DNA of 64,000 nucleotides from Nannocystis punicea (GTDB taxonomy: Bacteria; Myxococcota_A; Polyangia; Nannocystales; Nannocystaceae), in contig NZ_CP114040.1 of the NCBI RefSeq assembly GCF_026965555.1, positions 8,096,001 to 8,160,000 of the forward strand, read 5' to 3'. The notes below the pieces were generated by a model. That model saw nothing but the letters and a program-made list of their open reading frames with translations, was not told the origin of the DNA and did not search any database. The number at the start of each line of letters is the position of its first letter. Within the stretch, counting starts at the first letter, position 1. Made by a program: the position numbers and the translations under genes. This document shows, piece by piece, positions 27,954-36,503 of this stretch.

Positions 27954-28115
27954 TCAGCCGACCAGCAGCCCGGCGACCAGCATCACCGCGAAGCACGCGA
28001 GGAAGATGTAGAACAGCACCTGCGCCAGATGGACCGCGACCACCGTGATGCCGCCGAAGCCGAACACCGCGGCCACCAGCGAGATGAACAGGAAGATGAG
28101 CGCCCAGCGAAGCAT
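27954..28115 (-). CDS. ytjA: UPF0391/DUF1328 small membrane protein
   Basis: A 53-residue protein, too short for most length cut-offs: MLRWALIFLFISLVAAVFGF, then GGITVVAVHLAQVLFYIFLA, then CFAVMLVAGLLVG. The MLRWALIFL start, the F-G-F-G-G-I turn and the two membrane helices are the signature of the UPF0391 (YtjA) family of inner-membrane proteins. Family members are often stress-induced, and their function is unknown. It sits near the group-2 sigma factor gene and the DUF2267 gene, a setting in keeping with stress response (inference). The symbol is by family resemblance. Confidence 0.85.
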   Translation of the reverse strand: MLRWALIFLFISLVAAVFGFGGITVVAVHLAQVLFYIFLACFAVMLVAGLLVG

Positions 28116-28637
28116 GTCCGAAACCCTCTCGCGCCTCTTATTTTCGGATCTACGGCCCGCGCAACTCCGAACCCGGCGCCCGCGGCGGACACCCGTCCTC
28201 CGCCGGCCAATCCCCCTTTAGAGGGCCCTGAACGCCGCTTCACCGGCCTCCTGCGCGGCCTCCCGCGCACGGGGCGCGGCCCTGCTCCGACCCTGCGCTA
28301 CCTCCTCTCGATCCTCGAAGCCCCGGCGACGGACCCACCGATCGCCGCGCGAGGAGCCGCGGCGCGGCGATCTGCGGCCGCGCAATCGTCGATCGCGGCC
28401 CGGTCGCGGCCCTGGGCCTGCGGGACCCCAGAGCGCCCGCGAAAAAAGTTTCGCCGCCTTCGTTGACATCCGTCCGGGCCCCGATCAGTTCTCCCTCGAC
28501 AAGACCGAGCGCCCCGGGAACACGGTTCTCCCGGGGCGAGGGCAGGATCCGCGGCCCGGCCACGATGCGCCGCCAAGCCGCTCGGACCCGAGCGTACGAC
28601 GGCGTATTGCCGCCCGAAGATGGAAGGAGCTGACACC
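28116..28637. other. 520-base gap between ytjA and the sigma factor gene
   Basis: This divergent intergenic region has no supportable gene. A perfect TTGACA occurs at 28463-28468, but the spacing is not followed by a convincing -10 box, so I do not call a promoter. The part just upstream of 28638 contains the strong ribosome-binding site GGAAGGAG (28622-28629). Confidence 0.4.
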
Positions 28638-29879
28638 ATGCTGCGAGAAATCGACACCCGCGACTCGACCGGCGCTCTGGTGAATGAATCATCGCACCGG
28701 CCACTGACCACCTACTTCCGCGACCTCGCCGAAGCCGAGGTCATGACGCGCGAGGAAGAGACCGCCGCCGCGATCAAGCTCGTCCATCTGCGCCGTGGTC
28801 TGTGGACGGCGATCCTCGATTATCCGCCGTACGCCGAGCCGATCTGCGCCCTCCTGCGCGAGCGGCTGGCCGACGACGATTGCCCGGCCGCCTCCCTCGA
28901 CGCCTACGAGAAGGCCGCGCGGATCCTCCGCGACCGTGACCTGCGCAAGCACCACGACGCCTTCCGGGCCGGGCGCGACCGCGTCGCCGAGCACCTGCTG
29001 GCGGCCGACATCGACACCGAGCTCGCCGACCTCATCGTCGCCGACCTCGTCACGCTCGACGGTCATCGCGGCTCGCCGACCACCCTGCAGGTCCACCCCC
29101 CGCGCCGCGGCAGCGTCCCGTTCGCCCGCTACGCCGCCGCCGTGCGCAGCAAGCAGGTCGCCTTCGTCACCGCCCGCAACGCCTTCGTGCGCGCCAACCT
29201 CCGCCTCGTCGTCGCCCTCGCGCGGCGGTTCTACCGCGGCAGCGTCCCGCTGCCCGACCTGATCCAGGAGGGCAACCTCGGCCTGCTCAAGGCAGTCGCC
29301 CGCTTCGACCCCGCCCGCGGCTGCCGCTTCTCGACCTACGCCGCCTGGTGGATCCGCCACGCCATCACCCGCTCGATCGCCGACAAGTCGCGCTGCGTCC
29401 GCCTGCCCGTGCACATGATCGAGGCCTGCGGCAAGGTCGCCCGCGCCCGCCGCGACTTCGAGCTCGCCGAGGGCCGCGAGCCCACCGACGAGGAGCTGGC
29501 CGAGGTCAGCGGCGTCAGCCGCGAGCGGATCTCCCGCATGGGCTGGTCGCTGATGGAGACCCCGCTCAGCCTCGCCTCTCCGGCCGCTCGCGACAGCGAG
29601 GGCACCCTCGCGGACACCGTCGCCGACCCCGACTACGTGCCCCCGTCCGACCTCCTCGACCGCGACCACCTGCAGTCGCAGCTCGCCGAAGTGTTCGCCC
29701 AGCTGAGCCCGCTCGAGGCCGACATCCTGCGCAAGCGCGTCGGCCTCGACGGCGAGACCGAGATGACGCTGAAGGACATCGGCGCCGGCTACTCGCTGTC
29801 GCGCGAGCGGATCCGTCAGCTCCAGGAGGGCGCCCTGGCCAAACTGCGCGCCGAGTTCTCGCGTCGCAAACTCATGTGA
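28638..29879 (+). CDS. Group 2 sigma-70 family sigma factor
   Basis: A 413-residue primary-like sigma factor lacking the long region 1.1. Region 1.2 is RPLTTYFRDLAEAEVMTREEE. Region 2 includes VRANLRLVVALARRFY, LPDLIQEGNLGLLKAVARFD and CRFSTYAAWWIRHAITRSIA (core binding and -10 recognition). Region 3 is around PTDEELAEVSGVSRERI. Region 4 is MTLKDIGAGYSLSRERIRQL (-35 recognition). An extra segment of about 130 residues lies between regions 1.2 and 2. The ATG at 28638 is chosen over 28620 because GGAAGGAG lies 8-9 bases ahead of it. It probably redirects RNA polymerase under stress or during development. Confidence 0.92.
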   Translation: MLREIDTRDSTGALVNESSHRPLTTYFRDLAEAEVMTREEETAAAIKLVHLRRGLWTAILDYPPYAEPICALLRERLADDDCPAASLDAYEKAARILRDRDLRKHHDAFRAGRDRVAEHLLAADIDTELADLIVADLVTLDGHRGSPTTLQVHPPRRGSVPFARYAAAVRSKQVAFVTARNAFVRANLRLVVALARRFYRGSVPLPDLIQEGNLGLLKAVARFDPARGCRFSTYAAWWIRHAITRSIADKSRCVRLPVHMIEACGKVARARRDFELAEGREPTDEELAEVSGVSRERISRMGWSLMETPLSLASPAARDSEGTLADTVADPDYVPPSDLLDRDHLQSQLAEVFAQLSPLEADILRKRVGLDGETEMTLKDIGAGYSLSRERIRQLQEGALAKLRAEFSRRKLM

Positions 29880-30010
29880 CGCGCGCGGTCGGTGGCGCAC
29901 TCGGCCCCTTCTTTCGCCTGCCCGCCCCGCGCGGGCCGAGCCCCTCCCTCAGCTCGCCCGCGAAACGATACCCCGCAGCGCGCCACCGACCGAATTGTCT
30001 CCTGATTAAA

Positions 30011-30050
30011 CGCGCGGCGGACATGTCCCGAAGGACACGTCCGCCGCGCG
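30011..30050. repeat. Long hairpin with 18-base arms and CGAA loop
   Basis: The left arm (30011-30028, starting CGCGCGGCGGAC) and right arm (30033-30050) are complementary at 17 of 18 positions around CGAA. Read on the minus strand the loop is UUCG closed by C-G, an extra-stable tetraloop. It lies between convergent genes (stops at 29879 and 30192), so it could terminate either; there is no T-run. Its core, from 30021 to 30040, is identical to 31693-31712. Confidence 0.75.
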
Positions 30051-30191
30051 GCCGCTTTCTCGGTCCCTCTGCGTATTCGAACGAGGGGCAGCGAACCCGA
30101 GAGTTCGGCTCCGAATCGGGGTGCCCGCGACCTCGCTCGATACGCTGCCGTTCACGCCGCCTGGCGGCGGCGCTCCGGCCACAATGCGTAA

Positions 30192-30779
30192 TTAAGGGTC
30201 ATACTTGCACGCGCCGTCGAGGCAGCACAGAGGGGGGTTCCCCACGTCGTCGCAGCCAAAGGCGCAATGCTCGGTAATTTTACATGGGGAGCTCCAATCC
30301 TCCGGGTCGATCCTCTCCACGATAAAATCGCCCAAACATACCGAGGACTCCCCCCCGCCGAACGGACACGCGCACAGCGAGCACCCCGGCGTCGCCCCGC
30401 ACTCCCCCTCCACCCCGCACTCCTCTTCGGGAGGAAGGCACTTCGGCGGATCGAAGTAGACGTCGTCGCACCCGTATGGGCATAGCACAGAGATGCCCTG
30501 CGCCTTCTCGGTGCATTGGACCAGGAACTCGCCCGCCTCCGTCTCGACGCACTTCTCGACCTCGTAGTCCTTGTTGTCGCAATAGCACCACCCCGTGCAC
30601 TGATCGGGGTAAAGGACGCACGCGTTGTCCGCCTTGCAGTCGATCGGCGCCTCCGTGGTCGTCCCCTCGGAGGTGCTGCCGGTCGAGCTGGTCGTCGTGG
30701 AAGCCGAGGTCTCGCTCCCCTTGCTGTCGCCGCAAGCGGACACGAGGAGGGCGAGCGACACCAGGGGGACGAGACGCAT
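30192..30779 (-). CDS. Cys-rich lipoprotein
   Basis: A 195-residue lipoprotein with leader MRLVPLVSLALLVSAC, followed by a short Ser/Thr linker (about residues 20-45) and a domain with about twenty Cys. Two CP/AFGCDD units (LCPYGCDD and HCAFGCDD) suggest an internal duplication. The spacing looks like a disulphide-rich extracellular module, perhaps protease-resistant. No known family was recognised, and surface adhesion or shielding are only guesses. Confidence 0.75.
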   Translation of the reverse strand: MRLVPLVSLALLVSACGDSKGSETSASTTTSSTGSTSEGTTTEAPIDCKADNACVLYPDQCTGWCYCDNKDYEVEKCVETEAGEFLVQCTEKAQGISVLCPYGCDDVYFDPPKCLPPEEECGVEGECGATPGCSLCACPFGGGESSVCLGDFIVERIDPEDWSSPCKITEHCAFGCDDVGNPPLCCLDGACKYDP

Positions 30780-31000
30780 CGGCTGGCGAGCCTAGCAGGT
30801 CCGAGCGCGCTCTCGGGGGGCGAGCACGGCCTGGTGCATCACGAACCGAATCCACCCCCCGGGCCGCCGGAGCGGCGAATTCTCACACTCACCAAACCAG
30901 ACCAGCGCCTCGTCTCAAAGTCATGGACCGGCTCCGAATCGGGGCACCCGCGACTTCGCTCGTCACCGCGTCGAAGCGCGTCCGCGACGATCGCCGGAGT

Positions 31001-31447
31001 TCACGCCGCCTGGCGGATGTGCTCCGGCCACAACTCGCGCAGCTCGAGCGGGAGCGTGCGGAGGACCGAGAACGTCTCCCCGAAGTCGATGTTGGTGCTC
31101 ACCACCGCCAGCACCGCCCGCACGCCCTGCTCGAGGTCGTGGAGCGGCCGCACCTGGTAGCGTGCGGCCACCAGCCGCAAGAACTCCTCCTTGTCGCGGA
31201 TCCGCATCGGCACCTCGGACGGCCGCCAGCCGTCGTAGTACAGGCCGCGGACCAGCACCGGGAGCTGAGCTGCGAGCTGGACCGCGTCCTCGATCGGGAG
31301 CCGGTCGCGCAGCGATCGCAGCGTGGCGCACAGCAGGTGGTACGCCTGCTGCGCGTCGATGGACGGGACGGCGACCGCGATCTCGCGGAGCCACCCGCGC
31401 GTGGTTTGAAGTGTCTCCTGGAACAGGTCATCGATTGCCGAGCTCAT
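31001..31447 (-). CDS. DUF2267 family protein
   Basis: A 148-residue product from ATG 31447; the upstream frame to 31630 is shadow. DLFQETLQTTRGWLREIAVA, SIDAQQAYHLLCATLRSLRD, LPIEDAVQLAAQLPVLVRGL and YYDGWRPS form the DUF2267 pattern of tandem alpha-helical repeats, in which a W-x-P motif follows G-x-Y-Y-x-G. The biochemical role is unknown. In other genomes DUF2267 genes sit near general-stress genes, which fits with YtjA and the sigma factor nearby. Confidence 0.85.
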   Translation of the reverse strand: MSSAIDDLFQETLQTTRGWLREIAVAVPSIDAQQAYHLLCATLRSLRDRLPIEDAVQLAAQLPVLVRGLYYDGWRPSEVPMRIRDKEEFLRLVAARYQVRPLHDLEQGVRAVLAVVSTNIDFGETFSVLRTLPLELRELWPEHIRQAA

Positions 31448-31874
31448 ACGACCTCGCTCGCCGCGATGCGGCCCGACGATCTTAGTGCGCGTCCCCGGGA
31501 GCGCATCGCCGATCGGACACCTCGGCGAACCCAGCAAGCCCCGACCACGCGGAGGACGCCCCGATCCGCGAGCTCCATCGACCGACGCCAGCCGGGCAGC
31601 GGCGAGCGCCGGGGGCAGCGCCTGGGTCATGCGCTGCGTTCGTCGCTGCGAGCTCCTCTACTGCTGCACCGCCGACCTCGCCCCCCTGAAAGACATGTCC
31701 CGAAGGACACGTTCGCCGCGCGCCCGCCTTCTCGCGCCTCAGGGTCGTCCATTGTCGGTCACCCCGAACAGCCCGACCCTGAGCCCGTGCCCGGTCGGCG
31801 GCTCTGGCGCGAGTGAGCGTGATCGCAGCGGCGGGGCCGCACCGACGGTCCCCGTCCGCTACACTGCGCCGCCC
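31448..31874. other. Divergent intergenic region with one palindrome copy
   Basis: No gene is supported between the DUF2267 start and tgt. The stretch contains one full copy of the dispersed palindrome (31693-31712, ACATGTCCCGAAGGACACGT). A right flank (to about 31735) is nearly the same as the flank of the copy at 30021, so about 43 bases are shared between the two loci. Confidence 0.6.
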
Positions 31875-33020
31875 ATGCGCTTCCCCTTCCACGTCAGCGC
31901 CGTCGACCCCGGTTCACGGGCTCGCCGCGGCGCGCTCGACACCCCGCACGGCCGGATCGAGACCCCGGTGTTCATGGCCGTCGGCACGCGGGCCACGGTC
32001 ACCGGTCTGACCCCCGCGGACTTGCACGAGGTCGGCGCGGAGGTCGTGCTCGGCAACACCTATCACTTGATGCTGCGCCCGGGCCCCGACCTGTTCCGCA
32101 GGGTCGGTGGGATCCACCGGTTCATGGGCTGGAACGGGCCCATGCTGACCGACTCGGGCGGCTACCAGATCTTCTCGCTGTCCGACGATCGCGTGATCAG
32201 CGAGCGCGGCGCCAGGTTCCGCAGCTACACCAATCAACAGTTCCACATGCTCTCGCCCGAGGCCTCGATCGCCATGCAGGAGGCCATCGGCGCCGACATC
32301 ATGATGGTGCTCGACGTCTGCGTCGACGCCCGCTCGGACGAGGCCACCACCCGGGCCGCCATGCAGCGGACCCATCGCTGGGCGCTGCGCAGTTTGGCCG
32401 CCCGCACCGACACCCCGCAGGCGCTGTTCGCCATCATGCAGGGCGGCATCTTCCCGGACCTGCGGCGCGAGTCGGCCGCGTTCCTCACCGACCATCCGTT
32501 CGACGGCTTCGCCATCGGCGGCCTCGCCGTCGGCGACACCCGGGCCGAGCGCGAGGACGTCACGCACATGGCCGCGGAGCTGCTGCCCGCCGATCGGCCG
32601 CGCTATCTCATGGGCGTAGGCACCCCGCCCGACCTGCTGCAGGCCATCCTCGCCGGCGTCGACATGTTCGACTGCATCCTGCCGACCAACCTCGCGTGGC
32701 AGGGCACCGCCTTCACCTCGACCGGGCGGGTCAAGCTGATTCGCGCGAGCACCAAGAACGAGGACCGCCCGCTCGACGCCGCCTGCGCCTGCAGCACCTG
32801 CAAGCTGTACACGCGCGCCTACCTGCACCACCTGTTCCGCTGCGGCGAGCCGCTCGGCCCGCGCCTGCTCTCCTTGCACAACCTGCATCACTACCACGCG
32901 CTGATGGCCGAGGCCCGCGCAGCCATCGCGGCCGGCCGCTACGCCGCCTACGCGCGTGCCAAGCTCGAGGCGATCGATCGCCACGAGCACAGCGATCGCC
33001 GGATCGGAGCGACCGCGTGA
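31875..33020 (+). CDS. tgt: tRNA-guanine transglycosylase (variant subgroup)
   Basis: A 381-residue Tgt-family enzyme, exchanging guanine 34 for a 7-deazaguanine (preQ1) in queuosine tRNAs. Visible are the substrate-site motif TDSGGYQIFS, the IMQGGIF loop, GGLAVGD, the catalytic Asp in DMFDCILPT, and the zinc site C304-C306-C309 plus H335. Downstream of the catalytic Asp, the family's usual R-N-A-R-N-G is replaced by NLAWQG, so this belongs to a divergent subgroup and could have a shifted specificity. It overlaps the following methyltransferase gene by 4 bases (GTGA), so the two are translationally coupled. Confidence 0.88.
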   Translation: MRFPFHVSAVDPGSRARRGALDTPHGRIETPVFMAVGTRATVTGLTPADLHEVGAEVVLGNTYHLMLRPGPDLFRRVGGIHRFMGWNGPMLTDSGGYQIFSLSDDRVISERGARFRSYTNQQFHMLSPEASIAMQEAIGADIMMVLDVCVDARSDEATTRAAMQRTHRWALRSLAARTDTPQALFAIMQGGIFPDLRRESAAFLTDHPFDGFAIGGLAVGDTRAEREDVTHMAAELLPADRPRYLMGVGTPPDLLQAILAGVDMFDCILPTNLAWQGTAFTSTGRVKLIRASTKNEDRPLDAACACSTCKLYTRAYLHHLFRCGEPLGPRLLSLHNLHHYHALMAEARAAIAAGRYAAYARAKLEAIDRHEHSDRRIGATA

Positions 33021-33820
33021 ACGACGTGTGCGAGGTGGTGACGACGACCGGCGGCGCGCGGGCGATCCTCGACCGGCGCGTCGGCGAAGTCATGCACCCC
33101 GTGGTCGGGCCCGCGATCGAGGCGGCGCGGCTCTACTGCGAACCGGCGCGGCTGGCCGCGCGGCTGCAGCGGAGCGAGCCGCTGGTGCTGCTCGACATCG
33201 GCCTCGGCGCCGGCTCCAACGCGATCGCGGCGTGGCGGCTGTCCGAGGCGCGGGCCGCCGGGCCGCGGCTGACGCTCGTCAGCTTCGAGCGCAGCCTCGA
33301 CGCCCTGGCGCTCGCCCTGCAGCCCGAGCACGCCGCCAGCTTCGACCTCGACGGCGCCGCCGGAGCGGCCGCCCACGCGCTGCTGAGCGCAGGCATTCAC
33401 GAGACCTCGCGGACGACCTGGCGCCTGGTCGCGGGCGAGCTGCCGGGTTCGCTCGCGGACGGACCTGTCGCCGATGTCGTGTTCTGGGACCCGTTCTCGC
33501 CGCGGGCCAACCCCGAGCTGTGGTCGGTCGCCGCGTTCACGGCCCTGCGCCGCCGCTGTCGCGCCGGGGCCACCGTGCACACTTACAGCGGCGCGACCGC
33601 GGTCCGCTCGTCGCTGCTCCTGGCCGGCTTCTTCGTCGGCGTCGGCGAGCCGACCGGCGCGCACAAGGCCGCCACCTGCGCGGCCGTCGACGCCGCAGAC
33701 CTCGAGCGACCGCTCGATCGCCGCTGGCTGGCCCGCCTCGGCCGCTCGACCGCGGGCTTCGCCGCCGATGCCCCGGCCGACGCCTATCAGCGCGTCGCCC
33801 ATCACCCGCAGTTCGCGTAG
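33017..33820 (+). CDS. MnmC-like SAM-dependent methyltransferase
   Basis: A 267-residue product starting at the GTG that overlaps the tgt stop. LLDIGLGAGSNAIAAWRLSE is the SAM-binding motif of the MnmC methyltransferase domain, and VVFWDPFSPRANPELWSVAA is the characteristic D-P-F-S-P-x-x-N-P-x-L-W region of that family. Known MnmC makes the 5-methylaminomethyl group at U34 in tRNA. Here the domain stands alone (no FAD-oxidase part) and is coupled with Tgt, so both products may act on the tRNA wobble base (inference). Confidence 0.82.
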   Translation: MNDVCEVVTTTGGARAILDRRVGEVMHPVVGPAIEAARLYCEPARLAARLQRSEPLVLLDIGLGAGSNAIAAWRLSEARAAGPRLTLVSFERSLDALALALQPEHAASFDLDGAAGAAAHALLSAGIHETSRTTWRLVAGELPGSLADGPVADVVFWDPFSPRANPELWSVAAFTALRRRCRAGATVHTYSGATAVRSSLLLAGFFVGVGEPTGAHKAATCAAVDAADLERPLDRRWLARLGRSTAGFAADAPADAYQRVAHHPQFA

Positions 33821-33857
33821 CTCGCCGATCGTGAATCGTCACACCGGCGCGCCGGCG

Positions 33858-33873
33858 CGGGCGAGCTCGCCCG
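33858..33873. terminator. Palindrome downstream of the MnmC-like gene
   Basis: CGGGCGAGCTCGCCCG is a perfect 16-base palindrome 38 bases after the stop at 33820. It could fold as a terminator hairpin, but no T-run follows, so function is uncertain. Confidence 0.35.
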
Positions 33874-33949
33874 TGCGGGAGTAGCCCGTCTGTCGTGAAT
33901 CGTCCGCCCCACGCGTCGTGTCGCGGCCTGCGACCGCGAATCCACCCAT

Positions 33950-33965
33950 CTGTCCCGAAGGACAG
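33950..33965. repeat. Dispersed palindrome copy CTGTCC-CGAA-GGACAG
   Basis: A perfect 6-base stem with a CGAA loop, about 100 bases before the CotH-lectin lipoprotein start. It shares the TGTCCCGAAGGACA core with 30024 and 31696. Confidence 0.75.
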
Positions 33966-34063
33966 CCAGCCCGTCAGCGGGCTCGACCTTCACCGCGCAT
34001 TTGCCTGCCAGCCCGCAAATGCCGACTCCCTGCACGTCCGCGGTCGGCGTACCGTCGCGGGTC

Positions 34064-35998
34064 ATGGCCCGCACCGCCGTCCATCGCTCCGCCCCGTTCC
34101 TCCTCGCCGCCGCCTGCGCCAGCCCGACGGCCCAGACCACCGACGCCACCACGGACGCCGCCACGGACGCCGCCACCACCACCGACGCCGGCGAGACCGC
34201 CACCACGCCAGGCACGTCGACCGCCCCGACCACCGGCACCACCGACGCCCCGACCACCGGCACCACCGACGCCCCGTCCACGACCACCGAGGCCCCGGCC
34301 ACGACCACCGGGAGCACCGCCACCACGCAGGAGCCGGACACCACCAGCGGCACCACCGGCGAGCACGACCCCTACTTCGACGCCGACCCGCTGTTCGCCT
34401 TCGGCGCCATCGCCGAGTTCGACCTCACCCTCTCCGACGAGGCGATCGCCGACCTCGACGCCGACGGCAAGAAGTACACCAAGGGCGACCTCGTCGCGGT
34501 GATCGACGGCCAGACCTACGAGCTGCCGGAGATCGGCGTGCGCCTCAAGGGCAACTACGGCTCGTACCGCACCCTCGATCAGAAGGCCGCCTTCCTCCTC
34601 AACTTCGACCGCTACGTCGACGATCAGCGGCTTTTGGGCCTCGAGAAGCTGGCCGTCAACAACATGGTCCAGGACTGCAGCATGCAGCGGGAGATCCTCG
34701 GCTACTCCCTGTTCCGCGACGTCGGCCTCGCCGCCCCGCGCGCCGGCCACGTCGTCGTGCGCGTCAACGGCGAGCCCTACGGCCTCTACACCGCGGTCGA
34801 GTCGGTCGACAACGAGCCGTACCTCGACCACTGGTACGGCAGCGACAAGGGCAGCATCTACGAGGGCGCGTACGGCAGCGACATCCGCAACGACCTCGTC
34901 CCCTCCTTCGACCAGGACAACGGCGACGACGTCGGCCTCGCCGATCTCTACGACTTCGCCGCCGCCCTCGACGCCATCGTCAATCCGGCGACCTTCACCA
35001 GCGACGTCGCCGCCGTCCTCGACCTCGATCGCTACCTCGACTTCGCCGCCACCGAGATCTACCTCGGCCACTGGGACGGCTACGCGTGGACCCGCAACAA
35101 CTACTACGTCCATCGCCTGCAGGAGGACGGCGCGCTGTGGACATTCATGCCGTGGGGCATCGACCAGATCTTGCGCGACCACCTCGACCCGTTCGGCGGT
35201 GACGGGCGGCTGGCGCAGATGTGCAGGGAGTCGCAGCCGTGCCGCGAGCTGCTGGCCGACAGCTTCGACCACGTGCTCGCGCGCGTCGAGGCCCTCGACC
35301 TCGCCGGCGCCGCCGCCGAGCTCGGCGCCAGCATCGCCCCGGCCGTCGCCGCCGACCCGCGCAAGGAGTGCAGCGACGGCGACAACACCAACGAGATCGC
35401 CGGCAACGTCGCCTTCTTCATGCAGCGCGCCGCCTCGGTCCAGGCCGGCCTCGCCTGCACCGTCCCCAGCGACGTCGACGCCGACGGCGACGGCTATTCG
35501 GCCTGCACCGACGATTGCGACGACAACGACCCCGCAGTGCACCCGGACGCGCAGGAGATGTGCGACCTCGACGACGACGATTGCGACGGGATCTGGGACG
35601 ACGATCCGATGTGTCCCCCGTGCGTCGAGAAGGACCTCCCCGGCCCCGGCGTCGCGCAGTTCTGCTTCGTTGCCCTCCCCTTCGCCGAGGCCGAGGCCGA
35701 CTGCGTGGCCCAGGGCGGCCACCTGCTGTCGATCCCCAGCCAGCAGGTCCAGGACTGGGCCGCCACCGAGGCCTTCGCCATCGCCGGCAACGACTGGTGG
35801 ATCGGCCTCAACGACCTCGACACCGAGGACGACTTCGTGTGGACCGACGGCACCCCGCTGAGCTTCACCGCCTGGAACGAGGGCGAGCCCAACAACGCCG
35901 GCGAGGAAGATTGCGTCAACCTGCCGGCCTGGACCGCCGGCCTGTGGAACGACCTGCCCTGCGACTCGCCGCGGCCCTACATCTGCAAGACGCCGTGA
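34064..35998 (+). CDS. Surface lipoprotein: CotH kinase-like, MopE motif and C-type lectin domain
   Basis: A 644-residue product from ATG 34064. The leader ends in LLAAAC (Cys 18), and a Thr/Ala/Pro/Asp-rich stalk runs to about residue 105. Residues of about 110-430 are a CotH-type domain (RLKGNYGSYRTLDQKAAFLL, FVWGID-like FMPWGIDQIL, and EPYGLYTAVESVDN), an atypical secreted kinase fold. From 470 there is a MopE-type calcium/metal motif (DVDADGDGYSACTDDCDDND ... CDLDDDDCDG). From about 533 to the end is a C-type lectin-like domain (FCFVALPFAEAEADC, WWIGLND, WNEGEPNNAGEEDC, PYICKT). The lectin EPN triplet predicts mannose-type sugar binding. Likely role: surface recognition with possible kinase activity. 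Confidence 0.88.
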   Translation: MARTAVHRSAPFLLAAACASPTAQTTDATTDAATDAATTTDAGETATTPGTSTAPTTGTTDAPTTGTTDAPSTTTEAPATTTGSTATTQEPDTTSGTTGEHDPYFDADPLFAFGAIAEFDLTLSDEAIADLDADGKKYTKGDLVAVIDGQTYELPEIGVRLKGNYGSYRTLDQKAAFLLNFDRYVDDQRLLGLEKLAVNNMVQDCSMQREILGYSLFRDVGLAAPRAGHVVVRVNGEPYGLYTAVESVDNEPYLDHWYGSDKGSIYEGAYGSDIRNDLVPSFDQDNGDDVGLADLYDFAAALDAIVNPATFTSDVAAVLDLDRYLDFAATEIYLGHWDGYAWTRNNYYVHRLQEDGALWTFMPWGIDQILRDHLDPFGGDGRLAQMCRESQPCRELLADSFDHVLARVEALDLAGAAAELGASIAPAVAADPRKECSDGDNTNEIAGNVAFFMQRAASVQAGLACTVPSDVDADGDGYSACTDDCDDNDPAVHPDAQEMCDLDDDDCDGIWDDDPMCPPCVEKDLPGPGVAQFCFVALPFAEAEADCVAQGGHLLSIPSQQVQDWAATEAFAIAGNDWWIGLNDLDTEDDFVWTDGTPLSFTAWNEGEPNNAGEEDCVNLPAWTAGLWNDLPCDSPRPYICKTP

Positions 35999-36009
35999 GG
36001 CGCACGCCC

Positions 36010-36348
36010 GTGCGCAAGGCCGGCGCCCTCACCCTGACCCTCGCCGAGGTCGCCGGCAGCGACGTGCCCTACACGCCGCGCTCCGTCGAGCGCGACACCG
36101 TGTGGCGCCACGACGCTGGCAAGCCGGTCTATGAGCTCGTCGACGCCGGTGGTGCGGTGTACGTCATGCAGTCGTACAGCGACCAGCGAGTCGACCAGGA
36201 CGAGGCCGAACTCGGCGACGTGCTCGCCCCGGCGCAGGGCGGGAGCTTCCGCGTGCGCGTGCTGGACCAGGACCTCGAGGTCGCCGCGGTCGACGGCGTC
36301 GTCGTCCAGGACGAGCGCGCCAACACCTACCAGCGCGCGCAACCATGA
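36010..36348 (+). CDS. Conserved-domain fragment with YVMQSYS motif
   Basis: A 112-residue frame from the GTG at 36010, twelve bases after the CotH-lectin stop. It reads GKPVYELVDAGGAVYVMQSYS ... ELGDVLAPAQGGSFRVRVLD and DGVVVQDERANTYQRA (quoted in pieces). This is the C-terminal half of a widespread uncharacterised family whose members end in V-Q-D-E-L-x-N-T-Y-Q-R. No signal peptide and no N-terminal half are seen. It is either a short intracellular version or a 5'-truncated gene kept downstream of the lectin protein. Confidence 0.55.
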   Translation: MRKAGALTLTLAEVAGSDVPYTPRSVERDTVWRHDAGKPVYELVDAGGAVYVMQSYSDQRVDQDEAELGDVLAPAQGGSFRVRVLDQDLEVAAVDGVVVQDERANTYQRAQP

Positions 36349-36456
36349 CGCGCTGACCGTTGCGACGCCTTCACACGACGAGCGACGCGTCCCCATCGAA
36401 CCTCTCCTGTGTGCCAGGTGATTGCCCCACGTCCCTCAAGCGCGCCTACATCCCAT

Positions 36457-36503
36457 ACCTGTCTCATGCGCCAGGTTCTCGCGCGCGTGGGCTTCGAGCA
36501 CCG
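36457..36503 (-). pseudogene. LysR C-terminus fragment
   Basis: Read on the minus strand this gives VLEAHARENLAHETG, closely matching the last residues of the intact LysR protein at 38941-39813 (ALEAHVRKHLAHGTG). The DNA match to 38957-39003 is clear by eye. Only this tail is present. Confidence 0.6.

Noticed and set aside
28463..28468. TTGACA as a -35 box of the sigma gene
   Set aside because: No -10-like hexamer at a suitable distance; about 170 bases from the start codon.
28689..29900. 403-codon antisense frame opposite the sigma factor
   Set aside because: Shadow of a clear sigma-70 gene.
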